A stretch of 64,000 bases of DNA from Glaciecola sp. KUL10 (GCF_003203515.1 NZ_BGNG01000002.1:62001-126000), one strand, 5' to 3'. Shown: positions 28,568-38,492, numbered from the stretch's first letter. The notes: generated by a model not told the origin, from the letters alone. A program made the numbers and translations.

Positions 28568-31282
28568 TTGACACTTAAAACACAACTGAGCCTCTTTTTA
28601 CTCTTATTTCTTCTGCTTTTGGCTTTTCAATTGGTCTTTACACGAATAAGCCAAATAGAACTTGTAGATACCTTTTCAAGCTATCAGATAGCAGCAGGCG
28701 AAGAAAAGCTTGTGCGTGAATTAGAGCGTGATGTGCTAGACCTGCAAAGGCATGTTTTAGTGTTTAAAGACACCGGCAGTGCTTCGTCAAAGTTACGCTT
28801 TGATGCCATTATTAAGGATGTTAAAGATAGTCTAAAATTCTTGGTTAATAATTTACCCGAAGGCTTGTCCAACGCAGAAATAGGAAGTCGAATTGCTGCA
28901 ATGGAAGGACACCTTAATGACTATCAAGAAAATTTCAATATCGTTGTTTCTGGCCGTGAAAGCCGAGATTCATTTTTTGAAAAAGGTGTCTTGCAAGCAC
29001 TAAACTCACTTATAAAGAGCGCTGAAACTCGTTTGAGTTCTCAACCAGCATTACTGCAACAACAGTTTAGTTATCATCTATCTCTGGCCGAAAATACAGC
29101 ATACCAGTATGTACTCACGCCAAACTCGGAGCTAAAAACAGAATTTTCTAATGAACTCGCTCAGTCATTGGGCATTCTGATGGCGATGAATATAAATGAT
29201 GATAGCAAGGCTGATATTCAAACCACTTTGCAATCAATAGAAAACCAGTTTACCCAACTGACATTGACCACAACGGGCTACCTCTATTTAGTGAACGTCG
29301 TCATGGCGGGCTCTGCAAACGAATTTTTATTTTTGGCAAAAGAGTTATCAGAGGTTACAAAAACATACGCAGACGCTCAAAAAGCCAGTATCTCACAAAG
29401 TATTGACGATTCTCGCTCGCGTTTAAACCTGTATTCGGTAATAGGTATTACGGTGAGCGTGCTACTTGGCTTCTTCATCATAGCAAGAATTATTCGACCC
29501 ATTTCTAAAATTACCCGCGTCTTTGAAAAACTAAGTGCAGGCAAAGATATTACAGATATACCAGGTGGGCATCGCAAGGATGAAATTGGTCAGCTAGCGA
29601 AAGCCGCAAAAGTGTTTAATACCAAAAATATGCAAACAGAAAGCTTGTTGATGGAGGCTCAAGCATCTCATCAAGAAGCTAAGAACTTGAATGAGCAGTT
29701 AAAAGAAGCAATCGATCAAGCCGAAAGAGCCAATGCGTCAAAAAGTATCTTCTTGGCAAACATGAGTCACGAAATCAGAACGCCGCTGAACGCGATCATT
29801 GGTCTGGTAGACTTATCAATGCGCGGAGATATTGATAAAACTGTCGAAAATAACTTATCTAAGATTTTATATTCAAGCCAAATACTGACCAATGTCATTA
29901 ACGATATTCTTGATTTCTCTAAGGTTGAAGCGGGAAAACTCGAAATCGAAGACAGCTATTTCTCATTTGCTTCTTTACTCGATACGCTCCTTGCAGTTGC
30001 TAGTCTTAAGGCATCCGAAAAGAATTTAAACCTTCATTTGTATGTCGATCCTGAATTACCAACCAACGCTATTGGCGATCCGCTTCGTATTTCTCAGGTT
30101 GCACTTAACTTGCTAAGCAATGCAATCAAATTCACTCGTAATGGTAGCGTTGATTTGAGTCTGCTCTTTGAGCGTTTTGATGATTCGTCTAAATTCAAGT
30201 TGATCATGTCAGTCACGGACACAGGGATTGGCATGACAGACAAACAACTTGAAAGAATCTTTTCACCGTTTATGCAAGCTGACGGCTCTACAAGCCGTGA
30301 ATTTGGGGGGACAGGCCTTGGCCTCACGATTGTTCAGCAGTTAGTGAAATTGATGGATGGACACGTAGAGGTTTCATCAGTGCTAGGAGAGGGGAGTACA
30401 TTTGAATGCAGCTTTGTTTTAAAACACGAACCCACACCACAGTTTCTTTTGGATCGGGACAATGAATTTAATAGCCATATCCACTACCTAAAAGCAGGCG
30501 AAAAAGCGTTTGTATGTGAAAAGTACCTAAATCGAATAAGCGAAAGTTTAGTATTTGCTACACATCAGAATTTATCTGCGCTAGCGGAGCAAGCAACAAA
30601 TGACGGCATTATTATTATTGATATCGAAAACGGTCGTCAAGCGCGTGCTTTACATACTGATGTACAAAAACTTAAAGCAAAAAACGTCAAATATGCATGC
30701 GTAACTAATACCCAACCAGAACAACTCAAAGTAATGTTATCTGCACAATGGGAATGTCCAGTGCTTGCTCACCCGTTTACTCCTACGCAGTTTTATTCCT
30801 TTGTTAGCCATATGTACAACAATACTGTGCCCTTTACCGCGCCTTCACACGATATTGAACGAGAAAACCCTTCAGTCAATATTATCTCGACCAAGTTATA
30901 CGAGGGGCACGTATTGTTAGTGGAAGACAACAGCATCAATCAAGCAGTAGCGGGTGAAATGTTGCATTCATTTGGCCTGACCTACGATATCGCAGAAGAC
31001 GGTCAACAAGCGATTACAAAAATAAATAATTCGCCCTACTACGACTTAATTTTGATGGATATCCAGATGCCTGTGATGGATGGAAATCAAGCGACCAAAG
31101 AAATTCGTCAGTTAGGGTTTACTGACTTCCCCATTATTGGTTTATCTGCTAACGCAATGAAAGACGACTACAAAGCTGCAAAGCAAAGCGGTATGGATGA
31201 TTACTTAACTAAGCCCATCAGGCGTGAGACCTTGCGCGAAGCCATCGAAAAATACTTAAAGGTAAAAACTAACGCGCATTAA
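28568..31282 (+). CDS. Hybrid sensor histidine kinase (TorS-like layout)
   Basis: A 904-residue hybrid kinase starting at TTG, with GGGATAGG upstream. TM1 about residues 7-24; a long helical periplasmic sensor to about 290; TM2 about 292-313; HAMP; coiled coil; then HisKA with the phospho-accepting His in NMSHEIRTPLN (near 400). The ATPase domain has the N-box in LSNAIKF (near 516), DTGIGM, and GGTGLGLTI. A degenerate receiver (about 640-765) lacks the acidic pair and has HPF in place of KP. An intact receiver (about 780-900) has VEDN, LMDIQMP (Asp near 829) and TKP. No HPt domain or response regulator lies nearby, so the phosphorelay continues elsewhere in the genome. Confidence 0.92.
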   Translation: MTLKTQLSLFLLLFLLLLAFQLVFTRISQIELVDTFSSYQIAAGEEKLVRELERDVLDLQRHVLVFKDTGSASSKLRFDAIIKDVKDSLKFLVNNLPEGLSNAEIGSRIAAMEGHLNDYQENFNIVVSGRESRDSFFEKGVLQALNSLIKSAETRLSSQPALLQQQFSYHLSLAENTAYQYVLTPNSELKTEFSNELAQSLGILMAMNINDDSKADIQTTLQSIENQFTQLTLTTTGYLYLVNVVMAGSANEFLFLAKELSEVTKTYADAQKASISQSIDDSRSRLNLYSVIGITVSVLLGFFIIARIIRPISKITRVFEKLSAGKDITDIPGGHRKDEIGQLAKAAKVFNTKNMQTESLLMEAQASHQEAKNLNEQLKEAIDQAERANASKSIFLANMSHEIRTPLNAIIGLVDLSMRGDIDKTVENNLSKILYSSQILTNVINDILDFSKVEAGKLEIEDSYFSFASLLDTLLAVASLKASEKNLNLHLYVDPELPTNAIGDPLRISQVALNLLSNAIKFTRNGSVDLSLLFERFDDSSKFKLIMSVTDTGIGMTDKQLERIFSPFMQADGSTSREFGGTGLGLTIVQQLVKLMDGHVEVSSVLGEGSTFECSFVLKHEPTPQFLLDRDNEFNSHIHYLKAGEKAFVCEKYLNRISESLVFATHQNLSALAEQATNDGIIIIDIENGRQARALHTDVQKLKAKNVKYACVTNTQPEQLKVMLSAQWECPVLAHPFTPTQFYSFVSHMYNNTVPFTAPSHDIERENPSVNIISTKLYEGHVLLVEDNSINQAVAGEMLHSFGLTYDIAEDGQQAITKINNSPYYDLILMDIQMPVMDGNQATKEIRQLGFTDFPIIGLSANAMKDDYKAAKQSGMDDYLTKPIRRETLREAIEKYLKVKTNAH

Positions 31283-31341
31283 ATTATACGGCATCACTGG
31301 AAGACTCTTTAAGTAAGTCATGCTCAAGCATTTGGATGATG

Positions 31342-31347
31342 TATAAT
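31342..31347 (+). promoter_or_regulatory. Candidate -10 element of the YhiN-like gene
   Basis: A perfect TATAAT at 31342-31347 stands 17 bases before the GTG at 31364 and 35 before the GTG at 31382. No convincing -35 hexamer is visible. If used, the implied leader is only about 10 bases for the first GTG, which favours the second. Confidence 0.35.
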
Positions 31348-31363
31348 CCTCGTCATAGAAAGC

Positions 31364-32563
31364 GTGAGGTTTAATAAAAAAGTGCAAAATTACGATGTAG
31401 TCATCATTGGAGCAGGTGCAGCTGGCTTATTCTGTGCCGCTGAAGCAGGCAAACGCGGGCGCAGTGTACTAGTAATCGACCATGCTAAGCGCCTTGGTGG
31501 CAAAATTTTGATGTCTGGTGGCGGCCGCTGTAATTTTACTAATATGTATGCATCACCTGAAAATTTCTTATCGCAAAATCCTCATTTTTGTAAATCAGCA
31601 TTAAGCCAATATACCCAGTGGGATTTCATTGCACTGGTCAATGACTACAAAATCGCTTACCACGAAAAAACCTTAGGGCAGCTCTTTTGCGATGACAGCG
31701 CCAAACAAATCGTAGATTTACTATTAGCAGAATGTAAAAAAGCCAAGGTAGTGATTAAGAACCGCACTGAAATTAGCGCGGTATCTGTACTCGAATCAGG
31801 CTACCAAGTATTGACTGCCGGTGGTGATTTTGAGTGTGAGTCACTTGTTATCGCTACAGGCGGATTGAGTATGCCGAAGCTTGGTGCAACTCCCTTTGGA
31901 TATAAAATTGCAGAGCAGTTCAGTATTCCGATTGTCCCAACAAGAGCAGCGCTTGTCCCTTTCACTTTGCATGAGCATGATAAAGAAGTGATCAGTGAGC
32001 TTAGTGGTATTTCGGTCGATGCGCGCGCAACATGCAATAATACCTCGTTTAACGAAAATATACTCTTCACACATCGTGGATTAAGCGGGCCCGCGGTGCT
32101 ACAAATTTCAAGTTATTGGAAACCGGGGCAAGAAGTGAGCTTTGATTTGTTTCCAAACGGCGATTTAGAAGGAAACTTGAAACTCGCACAAGCAAGTACA
32201 CCAGAACTGTTAATGTCCAATTGTCTATCAAAACACTACCCCAAGCGCTTTATTCAATCCGCATTAGACTACTATAAACTGCCAAATAAACCGTTGAAGC
32301 AATACAACCACAAAGAGTTGTCGCAAGTAGCAGAGGCATTCACAAACTGGCAAATAAAACCCAACGGAACAGAAGGTTATCGCACCGCAGAAGTTACACT
32401 AGGCGGCGTAGACACAGACTACTTAAGCTCAAAAACCATGGAAGTTAAGCGTCAAAAAGGTTTGTTTTTTATTGGTGAAGTAGTTGATGTGACAGGGTGG
32501 TTAGGCGGTTATAACTTTCAGTGGGCGTGGTCTAGTGGGTTTGTGGCTGGGCGGGTTTGTTGA
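31364..32563 (+). CDS. NAD(P)/FAD-dependent oxidoreductase, HI0933/YhiN family
   Basis: A flavoprotein of the HI0933/YhiN family, 399 residues from the first GTG. The FAD-binding dinucleotide motif is DVVIIGAGAAGLFCA near residue 11. The family motif GGKILMSGGGRCNFTN follows near 45, with VIATGGLSMPKLGATPFGY near 165 and a C-terminal GEVVDVTGWLGGYNFQWAW segment. The physiological reaction of the family is not established. The start is uncertain: the GTG at 31382 would give MQNYDVV, has a GAGG 12 bases upstream, and suits the TATAAT at 31342 better. Confidence 0.9.
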   Translation: MRFNKKVQNYDVVIIGAGAAGLFCAAEAGKRGRSVLVIDHAKRLGGKILMSGGGRCNFTNMYASPENFLSQNPHFCKSALSQYTQWDFIALVNDYKIAYHEKTLGQLFCDDSAKQIVDLLLAECKKAKVVIKNRTEISAVSVLESGYQVLTAGGDFECESLVIATGGLSMPKLGATPFGYKIAEQFSIPIVPTRAALVPFTLHEHDKEVISELSGISVDARATCNNTSFNENILFTHRGLSGPAVLQISSYWKPGQEVSFDLFPNGDLEGNLKLAQASTPELLMSNCLSKHYPKRFIQSALDYYKLPNKPLKQYNHKELSQVAEAFTNWQIKPNGTEGYRTAEVTLGGVDTDYLSSKTMEVKRQKGLFFIGEVVDVTGWLGGYNFQWAWSSGFVAGRVC

Positions 32564-32768
32564 GTATTCTTTCTGAGTACACCTAACAAGCATAAGCCAA
32601 AAGTACAGACCTATATAACAGTGCACCAGGAATAGTGTCACCTGTGATAAAGGTGATGTTTGTGTCTAAGGCTGCTCAATAAGAATAAGTGATGCTTGGC
32701 TTCATTCGCTTAACAAAAAGTAAAGTGATATAACCCCACAAGAAAAATAAAACTAAGGACCACGATTA

Positions 32769-33632
32769 ATGAAACGCTGTGCTTTTTTATCAACTGACAA
32801 CCTCGAAGATTTCTTTGTGTACGACATGATGGTTGCACCCCATTTAAAAAAACTAGGTTGGCAGGTTGAAGAAATCTCATGGCGTGACACGACTCACAAC
32901 TATGATAATTACGATGTCGTCGTGGTGCGAAGTACTTGGGATTATCAGCAACATGAGCAGGCGTTTATGGAGTGTTTACAAGGCATTGATAATTCAAAAG
33001 CCATATTGGAAAACAGCCTAAGCACCATGCAATGGAATATCTCTAAAACCTATCTACGCACGCTTAATCAAGGAGGTGTGCCTATTATTCCTACCATCTG
33101 GTGCGATCAACTATCAGCAAGTGATCTTGAAGATCCGTTTGGTAAGTTTGATAGCCAAGAAATTGTGATTAAGCCGTATGTCAGTGCAAATTCTGATTTT
33201 ACTTATCGATTGGATGCGCCATCGCTTAAAGCCCAATCAGCAAAGATCCTTGAAGAGTTCTCAAATAAAAGCGCGATGATTCAGCCTTTTATTAAAAGTG
33301 TCATTGAGCAAGGTGAGTACTCACTCTTTTATTTTGATGGTCAATTTAGCCATGCTATCTCGAAACACCCCAAAGCTGGCGATTTTAGAGTGCAAGAAGA
33401 ACATGGTGGTGAGTTAAAACTAGTCACACCCACTCGGGCTCAATTTGATTTAGCTGAGCAAACATTAAGTGTGTTGCCGGACCAACCCTTGTATGCGCGT
33501 ATCGATATTGTTGATTTAGGCAGTCAATTAGCCATTATTGAAGTTGAACTTATCGAACCTTCGCTTTACTTCAATATGGATGATAGGGCTGCGGAACGGT
33601 TTGCTTTGGCGCTACATAACAAATACACCTAG
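32769..33632 (+). CDS. ATP-grasp domain protein (RimK/DcsG-like)
   Basis: A 287-residue protein resembling short ATP-grasp ligases. An N-terminal pre-ATP-grasp part contains YDVVVVRSTWDYQ near residue 50. The ATP-grasp core has VIKPYVSANSDFTYR near 140, MIQPFIKSVIEQGEYSLFYF near 180, and a Mg-binding end resembling ARIDIVDL...IEVELIEPSLYF near 245-275. Such enzymes join a carboxylate to an amine through an acyl phosphate; the substrate is not predictable. AAGGA precedes the ATG. The nitrilase gene follows after 154 bases on the same strand, which may or may not be functionally linked. Confidence 0.8.
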   Translation: MKRCAFLSTDNLEDFFVYDMMVAPHLKKLGWQVEEISWRDTTHNYDNYDVVVVRSTWDYQQHEQAFMECLQGIDNSKAILENSLSTMQWNISKTYLRTLNQGGVPIIPTIWCDQLSASDLEDPFGKFDSQEIVIKPYVSANSDFTYRLDAPSLKAQSAKILEEFSNKSAMIQPFIKSVIEQGEYSLFYFDGQFSHAISKHPKAGDFRVQEEHGGELKLVTPTRAQFDLAEQTLSVLPDQPLYARIDIVDLGSQLAIIEVELIEPSLYFNMDDRAAERFALALHNKYT

Positions 33633-33786
33633 TAGGTCGCTGAATACAAAGCGAGATAATCACGGTCTTATTTGCTTAAGTCTTTATGCAAATCCTGATT
33701 TGAGGCATCGATGCAACTTAATGATAGAAAGCAAAAAGAATTGACTACTCTCATTTAAAAAACTAACCAAAACAACGAGTAAAAAA

Positions 33787-34752
33787 ATGGCAGAAATAGG
33801 TAAAAATTCAAAGGTAAAAGTAGCCTTAGCGCAAATTGCACCCGTTTGGCTTAATCGTGACGCAACGCTAAAAAAAATCATCGATGCAACTAATCAGGCT
33901 GCTGATCAAGGTGCGCAATTGGTTACGTTTGGTGAATGTTTGTTGCCGGGTTATCCCTTTTGGTTGGATTTTACGGGTGGTGCCGAATTTAACTCGCAAA
34001 AGCAAAAAGAGATGCAAACGCATTATTTGACACAAGCGGTTAATATTGAAGCGGGTCACCTTGCGCCGCTATGTGATGTCGCCAAAAACAGAAATATTGC
34101 AATTATTGTCGGTATTGCGGAGCGTCCAGATGACAGAGGCGGCCACAGTATTTATGCGTCATTGGTCTACATTGATAATCAGGGTGATATTCAAAACGTA
34201 CACCGTAAATTGATGCCAACTTATGAAGAGCGCCTAACGTGGTCACCTGGTGATGGTCATGGGCTCAGGACATTTGGCTTAGGCAACTTTACTTTGGGTG
34301 CCTTAAATTGTTGGGAAAACTGGATGCCATTACCGCGAGCCAGTTTGTATGCTCAAGGTGAGGACCTTCACGTCGCGATCTGGCCAGGTGGTGAGCATAA
34401 CACCCATGATATTACTCGCTTTATCGCAAAAGAAGGTCGCAGTTTTGTGATGTCAGTATCTGGTTTGATGCGAAAATCTGACTTTCCTAAAGACACGCCA
34501 CACTATGATGAAATTATGGCGAAAGCACCAGACATGTTAGCAAGCGGTGCGTCCTGTATTAGTGCACCTGATGGCGAATGGGTAATTGAACCACAAATCG
34601 GTGAAGAAGGAGTTTACATTGCCGAAATTGACCATCAACGGGTGTTAGAAGAGCGTCATAATTTTGATCCGGTTGGTCATTACTCAAGACCTGATGTGAC
34701 TCAACTTCATGTCAATCGAGAACGCCAAATAACAGCAAAATTTAAAGATTAA
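33787..34752 (+). CDS. Carbon-nitrogen hydrolase, nitrilase subfamily
   Basis: A 321-residue nitrilase-superfamily enzyme. The catalytic triad is readable: Glu in TFGECLLPGYP (near 50), Lys in VHRKLMPTYEE (near 141), and Cys in GALNCWENWMP (near 175). The last motif (NCWE) is typical of true nitrilases, which convert nitriles to carboxylic acids and ammonia, rather than of amidases. The length suits aliphatic/arylacetonitrile-type nitrilases, which form helical oligomers. No nitrile-generating genes are adjacent. Convergent with ribA. Confidence 0.9.
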   Translation: MAEIGKNSKVKVALAQIAPVWLNRDATLKKIIDATNQAADQGAQLVTFGECLLPGYPFWLDFTGGAEFNSQKQKEMQTHYLTQAVNIEAGHLAPLCDVAKNRNIAIIVGIAERPDDRGGHSIYASLVYIDNQGDIQNVHRKLMPTYEERLTWSPGDGHGLRTFGLGNFTLGALNCWENWMPLPRASLYAQGEDLHVAIWPGGEHNTHDITRFIAKEGRSFVMSVSGLMRKSDFPKDTPHYDEIMAKAPDMLASGASCISAPDGEWVIEPQIGEEGVYIAEIDHQRVLEERHNFDPVGHYSRPDVTQLHVNRERQITAKFKD

Positions 34753-34771
34753 TTACACTGTGTTTGGCTAT

Positions 34772-35389
34772 TTATTTTAGCTTATCGGCACTAAAGTGAT
34801 GGCCGAGTTTCTCGGTCTTTGTTTTGAGGTACCCTTTATTGTCTTTGGTAACACCATGGTCAATTGGTTTACGCTCGACAATATTGATACCTAGTTCAGT
34901 TAACGCTGCGACTTTTTTGGGGTTGTTGGTCATCAAAGATATGTTTGAAATGTTCAATGCTTCTAGCATGTACTTGCAAATATCATAATTGCGTAAATCG
35001 GCATCAAAGCCTAGGTGTTCATTTGCTTCAACGGTATCCATCCCTTGGTCTTGAAGTTGGTAAGCCTTTACTTTGTTTAACAAGCCTATGCCTCGGCCTT
35101 CTTGGCGAAGGTAAAGAATAATGCCTTTACCACTATCAACAATATTTTGCAGTGCTTTTTCTAGTTGAAAGCCACAATCACAACGTGTACTGAATAATGC
35201 GTCACCCGTTAAACATTCTGAGTGCACACGAATTGGCACTGTTTCGTTTGGTGTCCAATCACCATATGACAAAGCAACATGTTCTTGTTGGCTATCGGTT
35301 TCTACGAAACCATGGATACGAAACTCTCCAAAACGGGTGGGTAGTTTTGCATTGCTCACGTACTCAAATTTACTGCTTGTTTCAGTCAT
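34772..35389 (-). CDS. ribA: GTP cyclohydrolase II
   Basis: Opens the GTP imidazole ring, releasing formate and pyrophosphate: the first step of riboflavin synthesis. About 205 residues from the ATG at 35389; the open frame extends 15 codons further but without family similarity. Zinc ligands are in CLTGDALFSTRCDCG (three Cys), followed by YLRQEGRGIGLLNKVKAYQLQD, the catalytic core, and TNNPKKVAAL. It is a stand-alone RibA, with no DHBP synthase fusion. I looked for an FMN riboswitch upstream and did not see one. Confidence 0.96.
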   Translation of the reverse strand: MTETSSKFEYVSNAKLPTRFGEFRIHGFVETDSQQEHVALSYGDWTPNETVPIRVHSECLTGDALFSTRCDCGFQLEKALQNIVDSGKGIILYLRQEGRGIGLLNKVKAYQLQDQGMDTVEANEHLGFDADLRNYDICKYMLEALNISNISLMTNNPKKVAALTELGINIVERKPIDHGVTKDNKGYLKTKTEKLGHHFSADKLK

Positions 35390-35487
35390 AAAAAAACATC
35401 GGCCTTTCGTGTGTAGGCGCATAAATTGGGACAATTATTCAAAAAACAAGGTCTCGCGAAGTGAAATAAAGCGCTAGATTCTACTTC

Positions 35488-38340
35488 TTATTGAATCCAT
35501 TGTGAATAAGTCGTGAAGTTGTCCAGGCGATCAGGTTCTGCTACAGCGTATCCTTGTGCATAGTCTACGCCCATTTTGCCAAGTTGGACCATCACATCTT
35601 TGTTTTCAACAAACTCAGCAACTGTCTTTATCGACATTGCCTCGGCAATGTCTCTGATTGAGGTCACCATTGCCAAATCGATTGGGTCACTCAGAATATC
35701 CCTTATAAAGTTGCCATCAATCTTGACATAGTCAACAGGTAGGTTTTTAAGATAGCCATAACTTGAAAAGCCTGTACCAAAATCATCTAGCGCAAAAGTA
35801 CAACCCAAGCGCCTAAACTCTTCCATAAATTTAATGGCTTCGGCCATCTTTATAATTGCCATCGTTTCGGTGATTTCAAAGCAAATTAAATGATGCGGTA
35901 TATGGTATTTTTCAAATGCATTTAATAAGAAAAACTTGAAATCCTCATCAGCGATAGATGCGCCTGACAAATTAATGTTGCAACTTGCGGTACTCTTTTG
36001 AAATTCATCATGCGTATTAAGCCAGTCAAAGGTATTCTCAACCACCCAACGGTCGATTTTACAGCTCAAATTATAACGCTCAGCTGCTGGCATAAAGTAG
36101 TCGGGTATAATGACTTTATCATTGGAGTCTTCTAGACGAACCAGGACTTCGAAATGGTCTTTTTCCTCAGTGCTGCTAAGTGGACGATAATGTTGATAGA
36201 ACAAGACAAAGCTATCTTCTTTGAGTGCTCTGGTAACTTGATTGATCCAGTATAATTCGCGCTCGTAGGTGACGTTCATTCCCATTTCATTTGAATATAC
36301 ATGGAAGTTGTTCCTACCATTTTCTTTTGCGACAATACACGCTGTATCTGCGTAACTTAAAAACTCTTCTGGCGACATACTGGCGCTTTCGTATACACAA
36401 AGTCCGATTGATACACTTTGATTAAAAGTGTGCTTATCCCATTTAAATTCAAAATTACGCACTTTTGCTAAAATGCTGTGCGCTAAGGTATCTAACTCAC
36501 CGTCAGATTCATAAACTGAAAGTAGGCCAAATTCATCTGCGCTCAAACGTGCAAAACAAAGCTGTTGATGTGTAACTTCGAAGAGTTCATGAGAGAGCTC
36601 TTTAATGTAAATATCGCCAGCTGTGTGCCCACAGGTATCGTTGATTACTTTAAACTGGTCTACATCGATATAAAGCATAGCCAGCTTTTTTCCACCTAAG
36701 TCTTTTTCGATTGCATCAGCCACAAAGTCTACAAAATGGCGCCTATTGTACAAACCGGTAAGTTGGTCGTGCGTGTTAAGGTATTGCAGGTTAAGTTGGT
36801 GTAAACGTCTCTCTGTGACATCAAAGATAGAGCCATACTGTATATTCTGGTCATGTTTCTTGGTGATGTTACATGAGATAGAAAACCAAAATTCTGAACC
36901 ATCTAGCCGTTTTCCTTTGACCTCTCGTCCAACTACTTCTTGTTGGATTTGCAATTCTCCAAAGAGTAAATCAGCGTCTGCAGAGTCGGCAAATAGATCC
37001 GTCAAATGGGGGTATGTGCTGAGCATATGTTGAGTATCGATAAAGCCGAACAAGTAAGCTAGATGTGGATTGACTTTACTCAGTTCACCATTGGCCTTTG
37101 CTACATAAAGTCCGTCTGAAGAAGACTCAAAATAGTCTTTAAAACCGCTCAAAAAAGCAATTTTTGTGTTTTTTGCGGTACTTGAGCGCCTTTGAATAGA
37201 CTGTTCACGACTAACTATAGCGACACCGATTAGCATGACGCCGAAACAGGTAAATGAGAATACTAAAACACTAGAACCAGACAAATGACTGCTTCCTGCA
37301 ACAAATCCGCTTATTTCAAGCGCTGACACAATCCCCAATGCAAACCAGCCACTGAAATACAATGCCGTGCTGCGCAAATCGACCTGCGCCCTATAGACAA
37401 GCGTTGCAATGAGTTTACTAAGTAAAAAGGCCGTTATAATACTCAGCAATGCCACTAGCTGCCAAAAGTCATTCGATAAAAATAGGCTGGCGAAAGGTGC
37501 AATTAACAATGCGTAGTGAGCCCGTAACCAGTTTGTGGAAACAGGAGAAAAAATTACTCGGCCAATTTTTATTGCCGCAAATAATGTCACCATCAAAGCG
37601 AATGCGGTTATTTCAGCCGCAAATGCTGGCAGTGAGAATATATTTGGCAGTATTCCTTCGGCGCTCAATAACGTTGTCATACTCGATACTGAGAAAATTG
37701 AAAACCAAAAACGAGATGGTGTAGAACGCACCAAATAGGTGATAAAGAAGTAGGTCGCTAGCAGAGACAAACCGCCACTTAATGCGCCTAATAAAATGAA
37801 ACGAGTGACATTTTGGTTTTGGTAAGCCTGAGCTTCCCATATTTCGATTGGGAAGCTAGCAGGCCCATCATCATGGACGCGCAAATAGATTGATAAAACT
37901 TGTTCTGGTCGAATTGTAAAATCCAGTCTAAACGCGTTTTGTGCATCTGTTGTAGATTCATTGTCTAGTTGATTTCGTTGGATAGATTGCACAATTCGCC
38001 CCTGCTCATCCAATAGAAAACCATCGATGCGGTCAACGAATGTATTGCCACTTATCAAGGTAAAGTCTTTATTATTTAATTCACGATGCGCGATGGAGAA
38101 TCTTAACCACATGACATTGTCATCAGGCATTGGATCAAGTGTAAACGTTTGATCCCATTCAGAGATTTCTAAAACATCAGAAAGAAGTAGCATTTGTCTC
38201 GTGTATTGAACCTCTGCGATGACCTTAAGATTCTTCACACCTTGGATGTCGCTAGATTGTATTACAGGGGCTGAAGCATTGGCCTTGAGTGCGAATGAAG
38301 AAATTAAAGCGAAGAGAAGGCATTTGACCAACCACTGCAT
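35488..38340 (-). CDS. 7TM sensor protein with PAS, degenerate GGDEF and EAL domains
   Basis: A 950-residue cyclic-di-GMP signalling protein. A signal peptide (about residues 1-23) precedes a periplasmic 7TMR-DISMED2-like domain (to about 165), then seven membrane helices (about 180-385), a PAS domain (about 400-515), GGDEF (about 525-690) and EAL (about 700-945). The cyclase signature is SADEF near residue 600, not GGDEF, so cyclase activity is doubtful. The phosphodiesterase signature is EVLVR near 730, with ICFEITET, LDDFGTGFSS, KIDGNF and AEFVEN all present, so the EAL domain is probably active. Expected role: periplasmic ligand sensing that lowers cyclic-di-GMP. Confidence 0.9.
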   Translation of the reverse strand: MQWLVKCLLFALISSFALKANASAPVIQSSDIQGVKNLKVIAEVQYTRQMLLLSDVLEISEWDQTFTLDPMPDDNVMWLRFSIAHRELNNKDFTLISGNTFVDRIDGFLLDEQGRIVQSIQRNQLDNESTTDAQNAFRLDFTIRPEQVLSIYLRVHDDGPASFPIEIWEAQAYQNQNVTRFILLGALSGGLSLLATYFFITYLVRSTPSRFWFSIFSVSSMTTLLSAEGILPNIFSLPAFAAEITAFALMVTLFAAIKIGRVIFSPVSTNWLRAHYALLIAPFASLFLSNDFWQLVALLSIITAFLLSKLIATLVYRAQVDLRSTALYFSGWFALGIVSALEISGFVAGSSHLSGSSVLVFSFTCFGVMLIGVAIVSREQSIQRRSSTAKNTKIAFLSGFKDYFESSSDGLYVAKANGELSKVNPHLAYLFGFIDTQHMLSTYPHLTDLFADSADADLLFGELQIQQEVVGREVKGKRLDGSEFWFSISCNITKKHDQNIQYGSIFDVTERRLHQLNLQYLNTHDQLTGLYNRRHFVDFVADAIEKDLGGKKLAMLYIDVDQFKVINDTCGHTAGDIYIKELSHELFEVTHQQLCFARLSADEFGLLSVYESDGELDTLAHSILAKVRNFEFKWDKHTFNQSVSIGLCVYESASMSPEEFLSYADTACIVAKENGRNNFHVYSNEMGMNVTYERELYWINQVTRALKEDSFVLFYQHYRPLSSTEEKDHFEVLVRLEDSNDKVIIPDYFMPAAERYNLSCKIDRWVVENTFDWLNTHDEFQKSTASCNINLSGASIADEDFKFFLLNAFEKYHIPHHLICFEITETMAIIKMAEAIKFMEEFRRLGCTFALDDFGTGFSSYGYLKNLPVDYVKIDGNFIRDILSDPIDLAMVTSIRDIAEAMSIKTVAEFVENKDVMVQLGKMGVDYAQGYAVAEPDRLDNFTTYSQWIQ

Positions 38341-38492
38341 AGAGGAATAAATAATTTGATATGTAGATGACGCTTATCAAAACAGAAAATAGACAGTTTG
38401 TGAAGTTATTATTTATGAATAAAATGTGATAGCTAGTTGAAATTAAATGAAAAGATTGTCTTAGAAGACGATAATTTTGCATTTATTCCTAA

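Noticed and set aside
35390-35487. Possible FMN riboswitch upstream of ribA
   Set aside because: The region is under 100 bases and A/T-rich, and I cannot find the conserved core segments of the RFN element.
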